Positions 43,364 to 54,779 of a stretch of 55,470 nucleotides of DNA are shown here, in pieces. Numbering within the stretch: position 1 is the first letter of the stretch; the number at the start of each line of letters is the position of its first letter. The position numbers and the translations under genes were made by a program. Source of the stretch: Zygnema cylindricum (Eukaryota; Streptophyta; Zygnematophyceae; Zygnematales; Zygnemataceae); contig JBBHKE010001884.1 in NCBI GenBank assembly GCA_037447655.1, positions 343,701 through 399,170 on the forward strand, written 5' to 3'. Below the pieces are notes generated by a model. The model made no database searches, was not told where the DNA came from, and saw only the letters and a program-made list of their open reading frames with translations.

Positions 43364-43860
43364 CTATATTTCTTCTTCTATATCTGTGACACTGTCAAAC
43401 AGTTCTACCGGAGAGGATGTAGCATACACAGGGTAGCAACTCGACACCGGAACATTTTTCTTCCTCGGGTTCCATAAATCCAAAGGAACCACCACTTTGG
43501 TTTTTTCGGGATTGCCGAGGTCCCGAACAGTACATTGTTCTTTCCACACACTTAAACCCATATTCAGCCGTGTCCAAGTTGCCATCCCCAACAAAATTTC
43601 AAATTGAGTCCCTTCCACCACTAAGAAGGGAAGCTCAATTTTCACTTGTTGGACAACGTCATTAGAAAATTTCGATTTCCATGGCCTTGATAATTCCATG
43701 GACTGGCTGACAACCGTTGTTGACGGTGCTTAGGCAGATGTTACTTGGGCAGATTTTTGGCCGGAGTTCCTCGGGCATTTTTTACAAAACAGAGGTTGTG
43801 ATGAGGTTGGCGAGCACTCTTGTGTCTACCATTGCGTCCTGTTATCCTTCGTACTCGTTG
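43364..43860 (-). pseudogene. gypsy G1 aspartic protease
   Basis: Frame 43364-43699 ends with QFEILLGMATWTRLNMGLSV, the usual ILG-type C-terminal block of a retropepsin. The active-site segment is in another frame at about 43815-43845 and reads AMVDTRVLANLI, where DTG is expected. The domain sits between the Gag knuckles and the DNMT, as in normal gypsy order. It is inactive by sequence. 43198-43363 is linker DNA. Confidence 0.65.
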
Positions 43861-44979
43861 AGTCTAAAGTTCCTGCTCGGTTCAGTATAAGAGCCACGGA
43901 TAAGGCCCGGTTGTCCTTATCCACCATATGGGTTTTTGGATCTACCGGCAGAAATACTGAGGTCGTTGGGGTTCCCCTGTCAACATTTTCTTTTCCCGAG
44001 TGGATCTCTACTCCCAATACCTGAATGAGGATTTCTTCAAGCAGGTTGTGGGAGGGTGCTAGAGTCTTGACGTGGGTAAGGGCGTATGGCATGAGGTGCT
44101 GGACTAGCATGACACCCGGCTTGGAGGAAGGAAGGGTAGCTTTCGGTGAGGATGTTGGGGAATCTGGTTCCTACGGATCCTGATCCTTCCTTTCATTCTC
44201 GTCATTTTTGGAGCCGAAATCTAGGACTGGTGGAGTATTGGGAGTGTCATTTTTCGGGAGTTCTGCCATGTATCTCTCAAACCAGTCTTGATTGTCCTTT
44301 TTTTCTCTTTCCACTGACTCCTTTTCCCGTTGTTTTTTCTCGCTCTTGTAGTTTTAAAAACCGCGAGGCGGTTAAGGTTTGGTAGGCAAAGATGGCGAAT
44401 GAGCCGGTTTCATCTCAAGGCCGATGTCACTGTTGAGGATCATCGCCCGGGGTGTAAATGACAAAGGCCCGGTAGACTTCCGGTTGTGGTCCCTCTGACC
44501 CATTCTTTGCTTGTCTCTCCTTTGCTGCGAGGTGGAATTGCGGAGTTGTCGACGGCTATCTCCCACCCCTACATTCCAGGCTTTGGACAGTGAAGTTCGT
44601 GCATCGAGGGCACTTGGGGGCTCCAAATCCAGCCAATTAAATCGTCATCGTTAGCACCCGCTGTGCTTTGAAGCTCAAGCTCCGCGAGTTTGTGTAACAA
44701 CTCTTGTTTCTATTTTTGGAGTTGTTGTGCTGCCGTAAGAGGAGTAGGACGTGAAAGAGATCCCAAGCAGAGGGCAGCCAACTCTGCAGCCATTGCGGCC
44801 AGTTACTAACTATGCTGCTGGATGATGATCTCCGGTGTAAGCTTGGTTGGAGCCACCGGGGCTTTTTCTATTTCTTTTTGGGTAGGCGGAATTCTCTGTC
44901 CCCAAGGATAGAGAAGTTGAAGTGGGAGAGGGTTGACGACAGTTTCTCCTCCTCGAGTAAACACGGTGAACTGCATCAT
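43861..44979 (-). pseudogene. gypsy G1 Gag-protease linker region
   Basis: Frames 43826-44110 and 44372-44626 lack recognisable domains. Position and composition (Ser/Thr/Arg, Gln-rich near 44640-44720) suit the spacer between nucleocapsid and protease. Stops split it repeatedly. Confidence 0.45.
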
Positions 44980-45417
44980 TTATTTGGGGACCCCATTCTT
45001 TCGGAAACATTGCGTTTCCTTATGCCTGATGAAACCACAAGCCTCACATTTTGTTTCTTCTGAGGTGTATTTGTTGCGGATTTTATTTGATATCTGGGCG
45101 TCATCAAATTTGGGAAGTTTGATTTGTCGCAGTTGGGATTGGGACAATTTGGACATTTCTCCTCTAGGAGTCGAACGGTATGTTTCCTTGGTTACTGGAG
45201 TCTTCTCCCCCCCCACTTCCCCTTTGAGCCTTTCTTGTTGCTTTCGGGTCCTTTCTGCACGTTCCTTCTCCCATTCCTTTAGCTTTAACGCTAGCTCCGG
45301 TTTAGGTTTTCGGGTGCAGTGCTCCCACCCATGACGTGTTTGCTGACAATTCAAGCAATTCAAAAGAAATACTCGGTTATCTAGTCCCATTGTTGGTTCG
45401 GGCCCGCTGTCCGCCAC
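44980..45417 (-). pseudogene. gypsy G1 Gag nucleocapsid with two CCHC knuckles
   Basis: The 145-residue frame contains CLNCQQTRHGWEHC and CEACGFIRHKETQC, both of the C-X2-C-X4-H-X4-C type that binds element RNA. They are separated by a charged helical stretch (KLKEWEKERAERTRKQQERL) of coiled-coil type. Two widely spaced knuckles with a charged spacer are unusual for gypsy Gag. The zinc ligands are intact. Confidence 0.8.
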
Positions 45418-45450
45418 CTGCTTCTCTTAAAGTTTCCGCAAAGCTTGAAG

Positions 45451-46779
45451 TTATGTTTGTTCCTCCTCACCCAAGAAGGTCTCTGCGAGGAATCCTGCAA
45501 AATTTGCGCATGCCTTCTCGGTCACGACCTTCTCCCTTGCCTCACTGTGGACATAGTGGTCGTGCAACTTCATCGCCACCAGTGAAATGTCCTTGGCGGA
45601 GGGATTGATGTTCTGAATTTCCTGTCCGACAATCCAATTATCCAGGGCAGTCTGCCTTGTTGGCCCGAAGTAATTACAAACAGCGTTGAAATGTTTTTTT
45701 GCCATCGCCGGAAGGTCAATAGTTGACAGCTTTGTTTTCTGACAAAGGCTGGAGAGTCGATTGAAGAGAGTATGTGGAGTCTCGCTCTTCATTTAGCAGA
45801 ATTCCATGATTTCTTTGATTGCAGACTCGTTCCTCTCGTGGTAGAGGAGCCTCTAGATGTTCACCAGAGTAGTAAAAAGGTTGGGATTGGCAACAATGCG
45901 AGTTGGCGCCCTTGCTGCCTGGATGGCTTGCACCTGGTTAGCATAGGCTCTTCCTTAGGCCTGTAGTTTCATGTCATATGTGAAAGTAGCAGTCACAAGT
46001 GTTGCAGCCGCTGCAGCCAAGTCGGCCTCCGCTTGTAAAACATCCGTATCAAGGGCTGGATCCGAGATCTTGATGCTAGGAGCCATCAAGAGTGGTTACC
46101 GCTCTTTGTAATCCGCCAACGCGCCTCCAAAAAGGTAGTTGACCATCTTGGGGAAAAGGGTTTTCTTGAAGTCATCCGGAATAGCTCCTCCCCTATATTT
46201 GTTGATTTGAGATTGTGTGAAAGATTTCCACAGCAACTCAAAATCTAAAAATGCGATCCCCGAGCTATCTCCTGTAAAGATCCGGATGTCCCCATTTCCT
46301 TTTCTTCCTCTCCAGATTTGGTGAAATGAGAAGAGGAAGGCCCGGTGGGACAGACAAACTAAGCCGGAGAGATGACTCATGTATCCTCTTCTCCGGGACC
46401 GGAACCGTCTCCTTTTCAGGTACAAGGTGCTGCCTTGAGAGGTGTGGATCCCCCTCCCACAAAAGAAGTACCAGCGCCTAAAAATATGGTTGGAGGAAAG
46501 ATGTCCCCCACTACTCCTATATATCCAGGAGTGTTTTGCTCTTCCCTGAGAACTTGCTCCACCGATGGGATGTGGAGGCGAGGTTGGTTTGCTTGGGGAA
46601 TGAATGGTGGATAAGACGGGGACGACTGGAGGCTTTGAGGAAAAGGGGTATGTTTCCTGGGCCGTCTTCGCGAAGTTTTGGGAGGAGGAGTTCCTGAACT
46701 GGAGGATGGGAAAGGTTTTAAGGAGGTGAGTAGGCGGGAACGTGTTTGTAGGGTAAAACTGGCGAATCCGGTGACCCAC
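45451..46779 (-). pseudogene. gypsy G1 Gag N-terminal and capsid part
   Basis: Frame 46096-46779 (Ser/Pro/Arg-rich, then SGIAFLDFELLWKSFTQSQI and PKMVNYLFGGAL) and frame 45451-45792 (TPHTLFNRLSSLCQKTKLST, ALDNWIVGQEIQNINPSAKD) are consistent with a Gag capsid. They are separated by a frame-broken stretch. I recognise the type from position and the downstream knuckles rather than from a named domain. 46780-46996 is presumed 5' UTR. Confidence 0.55.
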
Positions 46780-46996
46780 GGACAGCGGCAGCGGTAGAAA
46801 GGGATGGCGAAGAGCAGTCTTATGGCTCTGTGGTAGGGCCCGGGGAGTGAGAGGAAGGAGGAGGAGAAGATGGAAGATCTGGAGATGCTCTCGGAGATGG
46901 CAAAAGAGGTGGGGACGACCTCAAGGGAATGTGAATCCTCTTGTCCGGTCGTAACTCCACCAAAGCCTCGACGACAGAAGACACCCCCACCAAGAC

Positions 46997-47885
46997 TGTT
47001 GAAAAGAGGTAATTAATAGTTCACTTCCCTATTTTAGTTTTGATTTAAAGAAAGAGAGTGAGGATCAAAGGCGCGCCATGGCTGCCGCCATATTTAGAAA
47101 GTGGCAGTTTTTGCAGTAAAGTGTAATTTACTAAAATGATGCCTAAGTCTAGATTTGAACCTGCGACCTCTAGGTTCTCTATAGCCTAACGCCTTAACCA
47201 TTAAGGCGTTACGAAACGATACACGTGACGGGTTTCATAAATATATAAACATTAATGCAACAGCTAATTAACAGCAGACTAACCAAAAGGAGCAATTCCT
47301 GCATGTACGCGAATCTGAACTGTGTAAAATATGTTTTGATCGGACGGCCGGCATTATAGCCGCCACGCGAAGTGAGCTTTTTGGCGGCATACGGAGATAG
47401 TGTCACGCGGTGCCACGTGGCGCCACATTATTTGATACCGGAGAAGATGGGAGGAGGAACCATGCTTTCGATTTGACAGGTGTCACCTTGTAGACCTTGT
47501 CGTACAATGGTCGTACAATAAGTACATCGCCCATTGTACCTTCTTGTACTATATAGTGTTCCTATTGGACTAGGGTTTAGTAGTAGGTAGTCGTGAGTAG
47601 GCAGACCGAGACTTGGTAATATTTAGGTACCTCTCTCTCTAAGAGAGCTTGTAACTATAAAGGTCATCTTTGACCAGCCATAACTTACTGCTCAGGGGAG
47701 CAAATTCAGTGATTCTTTTTGCGTTTGACTCAGGGGAGTCTTCTCCTCACAAGGGTGAGATTTTTCAAAATATTTGTGTGCCTGGGCGGCGCTTATTCAG
47801 CGGGAAAGTAGAAGGGGCAAATTTTATCATAGAGGCTTTACATAGGCTGCTCATTTTGTGGGTCAATGGAGACCACAGAATTTCA
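46997..47885 (+). repeat. copia A3 5' LTR
   Basis: 889 bp from TGTTGAAAAGAGG to ..CAGAATTTCA. It includes the fullest version of the antisense tRNA-like module (47141-47207) and a good TATA motif (47549-47556). Confidence 0.88.
47549..47556 (+). promoter_or_regulatory. candidate TATA box of copia A LTR
   Basis: CTATATAG is followed 12 bases later by ATTGG and then the conserved ACTAGGGTTTAG block. The site is about 330 bp before the LTR end, leaving room for R and U5. Other copies read CTTTATAG (A1) or CTATACAC (A4). Confidence 0.35.
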
Positions 47886-48221
47886 GGTTATGGGCCCACC
47901 CTCTAGGGTGCCCATATTTGATGGATCAGACTTTCTTTATTGGGAAATGATGATGGAGGGAGAACTATTTGAGAAGCATCTATGGGGCATAGTGTCTGGA
48001 CAAATTCGATACCCACCTCCACCTGGGTTTGGAGGGACACGTTTTTCTGGCACCTCCGCCTCTACAGTTGGTAGAACAGCTGCCACCATCACCGAGGATG
48101 AAGATGAGGAAGGAGAGGAGATTGTCATGGAAGGAGAAAAGGGAGGATTTGCAACTCAAGTGACACCATTTTCGAAGGCGATACCGGCAGCAGCACCACC
48201 AAAAACGGCGACAAGGGTTCA
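47866..48221 (+). pseudogene. copia A3 Gag N-terminus
   Basis: The frame starts METTEFQVMGPPSRVPIF, with ATG at 47866 inside the LTR. It reads without a break to KTATRVQ, then turns into T1-like DNA (LTFGPLITLG..). It includes DGSDFLYWEMMMEGELFEKH, LWGIVSG and an acidic ITEDEDEEGEEIVMEGEK segment. It is intact as far as it goes. Confidence 0.88.
47886..47900 (+). other. copia A3 primer-binding site
   Basis: GGTTATGGGCCCACC lies directly after the LTR. It is identical to the A1 site and complementary to the initiator tRNA-Met anticodon arm. Confidence 0.85.
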
Positions 48222-49379
48222 GCTGACTTTTGGTCCATTAATTACCTTAGGTCAAAGTCTAGTACTTTTCTATCATTTTTAGTGCTTCTTCCTATAATAG
48301 TGGGAAGAATAATAACTTCCGACCGTGGATTTAGTCGCAGTTCCGGTGCATAACTTTCTTCCCCAAGCATAGTACTGATTAATTTGTCTTAGGTCAATTC
48401 CCTTACTTTTTCTGGCCGCTCATTGGCTCGTGGCACAAATTTGACTTTTGGACCTGAGCTTGGATAAACTTTTGATGTATAAGGTACTTGGGGCCAAATG
48501 AGACATGTTGTTTTTCAGTACTGTCTCTTGTGAAAACCCTCAGAAATTCCAACAAACCATTTTTGGAGAATCTTTGTTTGTTTTTGACTCTATTGCCATC
48601 TTGGTTTTGGGATTTGTCTTGTGTGTGAAATCAAATTCCGGGTTGGTAGTTGGCACTATCTTCCCTTTTGGGTGATTTTTGGACTATTTGCTGTTTGAAA
48701 CGGAGTAGAGTTTGGTCGGTTCCGTGCTGCGGACACCGAGGGGTCAAAGAGTACCATACACGATTGCGATATCGTCGGGAGAGGGGTCGCCTTTTTTCTC
48801 ATTGTCATCGTTAATTTCCGGGGTATGTTTAGCTTACTTCACTATATTTCACATATTCCATCTTTTATTCTCTTTTCTGGTGCAGGGTGATATTGTTAAA
48901 TATGAAACAGCCAATCATATTATTTCTATATTTCTACGTGGTAGTGCATGTGTGTCTTCATTTGTAGTTCCCTTTTTACTTTGGCGTGACCTTCCCGGAG
49001 CAAACTACAACCCCTTTCATCAAAACAACGGGTTTTGAGGGGATAAGTGTTAAAGAATGCCGGTGGAGAAAGCACAAATTGGGATATCAGCCTACTACCT
49101 AGACCCTAATCCCTTTCGTCGCCAAAGTGGAGAAAGGAAGGGGGAGGGAATTACTTTCGCCTTCCCATGCACTCATCCATATTCCTTGTCCAGGGGTCTC
49201 ACCTATTTTGCATGCATATCTATGGGAGGGATCTGGACAGTAGTGGGCATGACCATCATCATGGGAAATATTTGCATTTGGGAATTATATGCAAGAACCT
49301 AATGCCAAATATTCCAGGCTGTGTGCCCTTCTCTTATGTTCTCAGGCATGCTCGACATCACTCCAAAGGCGTCCGTCTA
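48222..49379 (+). mobile_element. T1-like fragment between copia A3 and A4
   Basis: 48222-49079 matches the interior of T1 (25775-26700). 49080-49379 matches the LTR-like repeat C with an internal deletion, ending in CGTCTAGAT. There is no coding motif. The following 16 bases lead into the A4 LTR. Confidence 0.65.
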
Positions 49380-49445
49380 GATCGACACAATAAACTGTTG
49401 AAAAAAAGTAATTAATATTTACTTCTTAACTTAGACTCTAGAGTG

Positions 49446-49597
<152 letters not shown>

Positions 49598-49959
49598 TCA
49601 CCATGGCTGCCACCATAGTCAGAAAAAACAGGCAGACAGATTGATAGATTACTAAAATGATGCCCTTAATAGGATTTGAAAATTGGCCTGCAGATTTCCA
49701 TGTAGACGTACGCCTTAACTATTAAGGCGTTAACAAAACGACACATGTATGTGGTTCGGTAATTAATTAAATTGTTACGCAAAACGTCACTTTCACTTAA
49801 ACATACCAAAATTGACGAAATGTCATCTTTAGTCAAACGGCGTTCGCGGACGCGAATCTAACCGTGTAAAATACATGATCGGACGGACGTCATCGCCCCC
49901 GCTAAACTCGAATGAATCTTTGGCGGCTTTCGGACATAGCGGCCCGCTGTGCCACGTAA

Positions 49960-50480
49960 TTAGATTAATTTGACAGATAATTAGACAGATAATTAAACAG
50001 ATAATTAGACAAATAATTAGATTAGATAAATAAGTAGATTACATAGAAAATGAGATTAGATAGATAATTAGATCAGATAGATAAATAGATTATATAGGTA
50101 ATTAGAATGGATAGGTAATTTGATAGATATTTAGATTAGATAATTAGATTAATTAATTTGACAGATAGATAGACAAATAATTAGATAATTAGACAGATAA
50201 GTTGATAGATAATTTGACAGATAAGTTGATAGATAATTTGACAGATGATTAGACAGATAATTAGATTAGATAACATTATATAGATAATTAGATCAGATAG
50301 ATAATTAGACTAGATATGTAAATTGGCAGATAATTAGATTAGATAATTTGACAGATAGATAGACAGAAAATAAGACAGATAATTAGACAGATAAATTGTT
50401 AGATTATTAGATTAGATAATTTGATAGATAATTTGACAGATAATTATACAGATAATTAGACAGATAAGTAAATTAGATAG
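49960..50480 (+). repeat. degenerate AGATAATTAGAC tandem array
   Basis: About 520 bp of head-to-tail units of 10-12 bp (GACAGATAATTA, GATTAGATAATT, TTGATAGATAAT) with no open frame. It lies inside the LTR, 3' to the (GA)n tract and the tRNA-like region. Confidence 0.85.
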
Positions 50481-50872
50481 ATAAAAAGATGTCAACTAGA
50501 AGGCCATGTTGTACAATGGCCGTACAAGAAGTACAATCAACCACTGTACCTTCTTGTACTATACACTTTTTGATTGGCCTAGGGTAGAGTAGTAGGTAGT
50601 TGTGAGTAGGAGTTAAGGGACTTAGCGTGTTTGAGGCGCCTCTCTCCAGGTGACCTTTTGTATTTATAGGCCATCTTTGGCCAGCCATAACTTACTACTC
50701 AGGGGAGCAAATTCAATGATTCTTTTTGCGTTTAACTCAAAAGAATCTTGTCCTCACAAAGTTGAGGATGGTCAGAATATTTGTGTGCATGGGCGGCACT
50801 TATTGAGTGGGAAAGTGAAAGGGGCAAATATTATCCTAAAGGCTATACATAGGCTACTCATTTTGTGGGTTA

Positions 50873-51624
50873 ATGGAGACCACAAAATTTCAGGTTATGG
50901 GCCCACCCTCTAGGGTACCGATATTTAACGGATCAAACTTTTTTAATTGGGAAATGATGATGGAGGGAGAACTTTTTAAGAAGCACCTATGGGGTATAGT
51001 GTCTAGGCAAATTCGATGTCCACCTCCACCCGGGTTTGGAGGAACATGTTTTTCTGGCACCTCCACCACCACAGCCACCATCACGAACGATGACGAGGAA
51101 GGGGAGGAAATAATCATGGAAGGAGAAAGGGGAAGAGTTGTTTGTTGATGGACTATATTGTCAAGGACGACACCGACAGCAGCACCACCAGCAATGGTGA
51201 CAAGGACTCATACAAAACGGTCACAATATGAAAATTGGAACTATAAGGACAAGGTGGCTAAGCCTTATGTATGTTAGATCTCCCTCTCAGATTTGGGTAT
51301 CTCTTGTAAACAAATATAAGAGTGGGTCGTTACAACAGCACCAACTGGCAGAAAATAACATTTTAACTTATACTTTACAAGGAAGGAAGTATGAATAATT
51401 ATTGCAATGACTTAGGAGCATTATTTGGAGAACTAGAAAGCGCAGGTAACTCATGGTCTGAGAAACAAAAAGTAAATACACTAATAATGAAACCACACTA
51501 ATAATAAAACTACCTGAAAAAAATGAGAATATTATTAATCGGTTGCAGGATCTAGGTGATAGCATTTGGAATTGGGATGATACAATGAGATGATTTTAGT
51601 GAAAGAGAGTACCATAAAACTTAG
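50873..51624 (+). pseudogene. copia A4 Gag N-terminus and capsid
   Basis: Frame 50873-51148 starts METTKFQVMGPPSRVPIF (ATG in the LTR, overlapping the primer-binding site at 50893-50907). It breaks after the acidic segment. Capsid homology continues in shifted frames (YENWNYKDKVAKP near 51230, NNYCNDLGALFGELESAGNS near 51390-51450). It is not functional. Confidence 0.85.
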
Positions 51625-52641
51625 GTGAGGAAGTCTGAGTATTCAAGCATTGGCTGTGAATCTGATTGGTGGAAGCGTGATGAGAAAAAGGGAAAGGATT
51701 CCAATCGAAACTTTGGAGGAAGAGGACATGGAGGTGGCAGATTTGATCGACATGGGAGAGGAGTTCCTCGAGGTGGACTATGTCACTTGTGCAAAAAATC
51801 TGGACATTATATGGCATATTGTGTCAAGCTTGTAGATCTCCGACTAAAAGATGGACTAGGTTCCTCAAGAGATGGAGGAAAGAAAAAATCTTTTCTGACT
51901 CAAGTTCATGACGAGGAAGAAGATAAAGTAACCGAACACGAAGAAGAGCTTGAGGAGCTTTTTCTAAAACCAAAAACCACTGAGAAGCATGCTGACATTT
52001 TACGGAGACAAAAGTGTGCTTTTGAAGGTAAGAAGGATCCACCTGAGGATGGATGGATTATAGACTCAGGGGCCTCAATGTATATGTGCAACGATAAGAG
52101 GTGGCTTACTAAATTAAGAAAAATTCCAACAGTTGAGACACAGTATGGAGAAGGTAGAGTAGAAATCACAAGTCTTGTTGGATCGGTTGATTTAAAAGTT
52201 CTAGTTGATGGAAAGGCATCAATTGTAACCCTCTCAGATGTTCTTTACATTCCACAGCCTAGCAAGAATCTAGTCTCTACAGCTGTTCTGGATGAAAAAG
52301 AGTTCGAAACAGCAACTAAGAAAGGAATCTTCACAGCTAGCTTTGATAATGAGGTTTATTTCATAGCGGAAAAGGGTAGTCAAGGAATGTTCAAAATTGT
52401 ACTTTGCAATGAAAAGGGTGTCCTCTACTTGTGTGGAAGTGATATGATGCTTTGGCACAAGAGGTTATGGCATGTGAATCTAGATAGATTAAAGGAAATG
52501 AAGAAAAAGAGAATATTGGGTGGAATTGAGTTTAGAGATGATAAGACCTCAGATGATTGTAGTGGATGTGCCCAAGAGAAGATTCATAGACCTCATTTCC
52601 AAACGCATCCACATTTAGAAGAGAGAAAGTATTACATCTAG
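51625..52641 (+). pseudogene. copia A4 nucleocapsid, protease and GAG-pre-integrase
   Basis: A 338-codon open block. In order: Gly/Arg-rich segment, CCHC knuckle CHLCKKSGHYMAYC (about residue 53), acidic tail, protease with the intact active site WIIDSGASMYMC (about residue 145), and GAG-pre-integrase LWHKRLWHVNLDRLKEMKKK (the second His is in an altered LWH context) with CAQEK. A frameshift at about 52600 precedes the first integrase Asp. This is the only copy in the window with a normal protease triad. Confidence 0.9.
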
Positions 52642-53328
52642 TTCACACTGATGTTTGGGGACCAGCTAGGTATGTTTCACATGGGGGGAAAAGATGGATG
52701 CTAACCATTATTGATGATTGGTCTAGATTCACTAAGGTATATTATCTTAGACATAAGTCACATGTACTAAGATGTTTAAAAGAATACAAAGTAGGGAGTG
52801 AAAAATTACATGAAACCTCAATAAAAGAGATAAAAAGTGATAATGGGAAAGGATACACCTGAAGAATTTCTTGAAGAAGAAGGAATCTATCATGAGAAAT
52901 TTTTTCCTTATAATCCGGAACAAAATGGAGTAGCAGAAAAAGTGAATAGAACTTTAGGAGATATGTCCAGAAGTATGCTAACTGAAAAAAAAATAGGATT
53001 GCAGTTTTGGGCTGAGTCTATGAACTATGCTAACTTCATCAAAAATGGAGTGCTAACTTTGGAAAAAAAGGAGAAAACTCCGTACGAAAGGTGGACGTGA
53101 AGAAAACCATATTTGTCTAGTTTGAGAGTGTTCAAAAGTCAAGTCTACAGCTTGGATTCCGATAAGACTAAATGGAAGTTAGAGAGAAGAGGGAATCCAG
53201 GTTATCTTGTAGGATATGATGAGAGCACAAAAGGATATCGAGTGTACAACTTGAAAAAGACAGATATCAATTTGGTAAAACACATAGTGGTGATGAATGA
53301 AGTAAAGTCTATTGATCCATTCAAATAA
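52642..53328 (+). pseudogene. copia A4 integrase
   Basis: All three acidic blocks of the DDE core can be read: VHTDVWGPARY (52636-52670), IKSDNGKGYT followed by a TGA, and NPEQNGVAEKVNRTLGDMSR (52912-52970). The C-terminal GNPGYLVGYDESTKGYRV block is in frame 53113-53328. Two stops break the domain. The catalytic residues themselves are kept. Confidence 0.88.
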
Positions 53329-53841
53329 AACAGACGAGTCAAAATCAGATTTGAATCGGGCCAGTTTTCTGACTTTGACTTTGCAAATAAAGAGAAGGAA
53401 GACGGGGAGAAGGAAAAATTTGCAGATATACCAAAAGAGAAGGACGAAAAGACAACATCCGAGGAAACGCCACAAAACGAAGTGGAAACCGACGAGGAAC
53501 TTGATCAAACACCGGAATTGGAAGATAGGGGAGTTGAAAATCTTCCTAAACGAACCCCGAGGATGCCTTCCATACCGACGTCAGATTTTGAATGAGGAAG
53601 AAAAAGTAATAAACGGCTTCAATAAAGACAAGTAAATAACCAACTCACAAAGATGTCTCACCCAAATGAACCTCCGACATACTTAGAGGCCATAAATACC
53701 CCAAAAAGTAGCCGGTGGATCACTGCCATTAATGAAGAAATGGCTTCCATCATAAAAGCCAATACATGGGAGTTGGTAGACTGTCCACCAGATCAAAAAC
53801 CGATTAGATGTAAGTGGGTTTTTAAGCTTAAACTAAACCCA
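53329..53841 (+). pseudogene. copia A4 linker and RT N-terminus
   Basis: The acidic linker reads in shifted frames (53312-53635). Frame 53653-53901 has [33 protein letters not shown] and FKLKLNPG, where copia similarity stops. The catalytic RT motifs are missing. Confidence 0.85.
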
Positions 53842-54779
53842 GGTAATGTTGTTCTTTGGTCTAAAATAGACCGCAGAAGCCACCTAAACTATCATACATA
53901 AAGCTAAGCAAAGCTAGGCTAATGAACAATTGTTTGAAATGCATTCTCCATATGCGTGCACAGACGCAACAAACATGCATACAGAGATGCATCAACATTC
54001 TGTACACAGAAGGAGGAAAATGCGTACACAGACGCATAAACAACAACTAGGGTTTCATGGAATAGAAGCTTAATATATCTTCATCATCTTAACAAACCCT
54101 ATGACAAATGCATAACAATCAAATATACAAATAACATATATAAATAATAACAAAAGAGTGCAATCTCACATAAACATTAAATAAACAAATAGTATATCAA
54201 TAAATATATTACTCAAATGCAACACCTAATTGATAACCCAAAATACTACATATTTGGTCCCCACTTTACTTAGCAAGCATTGATTATTAACTCTTAACAA
54301 AGCTCATACCTATATATACATTTTTGATCTGTCAACAAACCATTAAGTGTCAAAATAATCAACATAAATTACGGAACTGTCATTTAAGTCCCTTTAAGCA
54401 TATTAATCTACTACTAAGAGTGAATTAATCGTAAACGTACACTTGAGAGTCTAGCAGTCGTAAGCGTAAACTTGTCTGAAGTACAACAATAAATACACAC
54501 AAATTAACCCGTCAAAACCCTAATTGATCACGCAAAATATAATTGTTTTAATCAAATACTAAATCGTTAATTCGCATAAGACAAAACATTGATGTTTCAA
54601 ATATTTACACCAACGCGTCCACAAATCCGCGTTATAAGTGATAACTTGCTTAGTCACTTGCCGATAAGTCAACTCAACAAGCCGTTATCACATACGTACG
54701 ACCCAGTTGATAATACATCCTCAAAAATATCGTTGACGACTTTCAGTTAGTCCTTTGCGTTTCCAACCTCTTGGGCTTC
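53842..54779. other. AT-rich DNA of unknown origin
   Basis: About 940 bp without a recognisable gene, retroelement motif or clean TIR. CGTACACAGACGC and GTGCACAGACGC occur as short related words near 53955 and 54020. It could be untranslated or LTR DNA of the element whose Gag follows, or the far side of the break in A4. Confidence 0.35.

Larger units (their letters stand above)
42366..46996 (-). mobile_element. Ty3/gypsy G1, 5' block with DNMT
   Basis: On minus this block carries Gag (two CCHC knuckles), a retropepsin-like region and the catalytic half of a DNMT3-like methyltransferase. It is bounded on both sides by 5' LTRs of copia A elements in opposite orientation (A1 and A3). No gypsy 5' LTR is present on this side. 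Confidence 0.8.
46997..48221 (+). mobile_element. copia A3, 5' end only
   Basis: A complete 5' LTR (46997-47885), the primer-binding site and the first 110 codons of Gag, on plus. It ends within Gag at GACAAGGGTTCAG, where a T1-like repeat starts. This break is within about 14 bases of the Gag break in copia A2. Confidence 0.88.
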
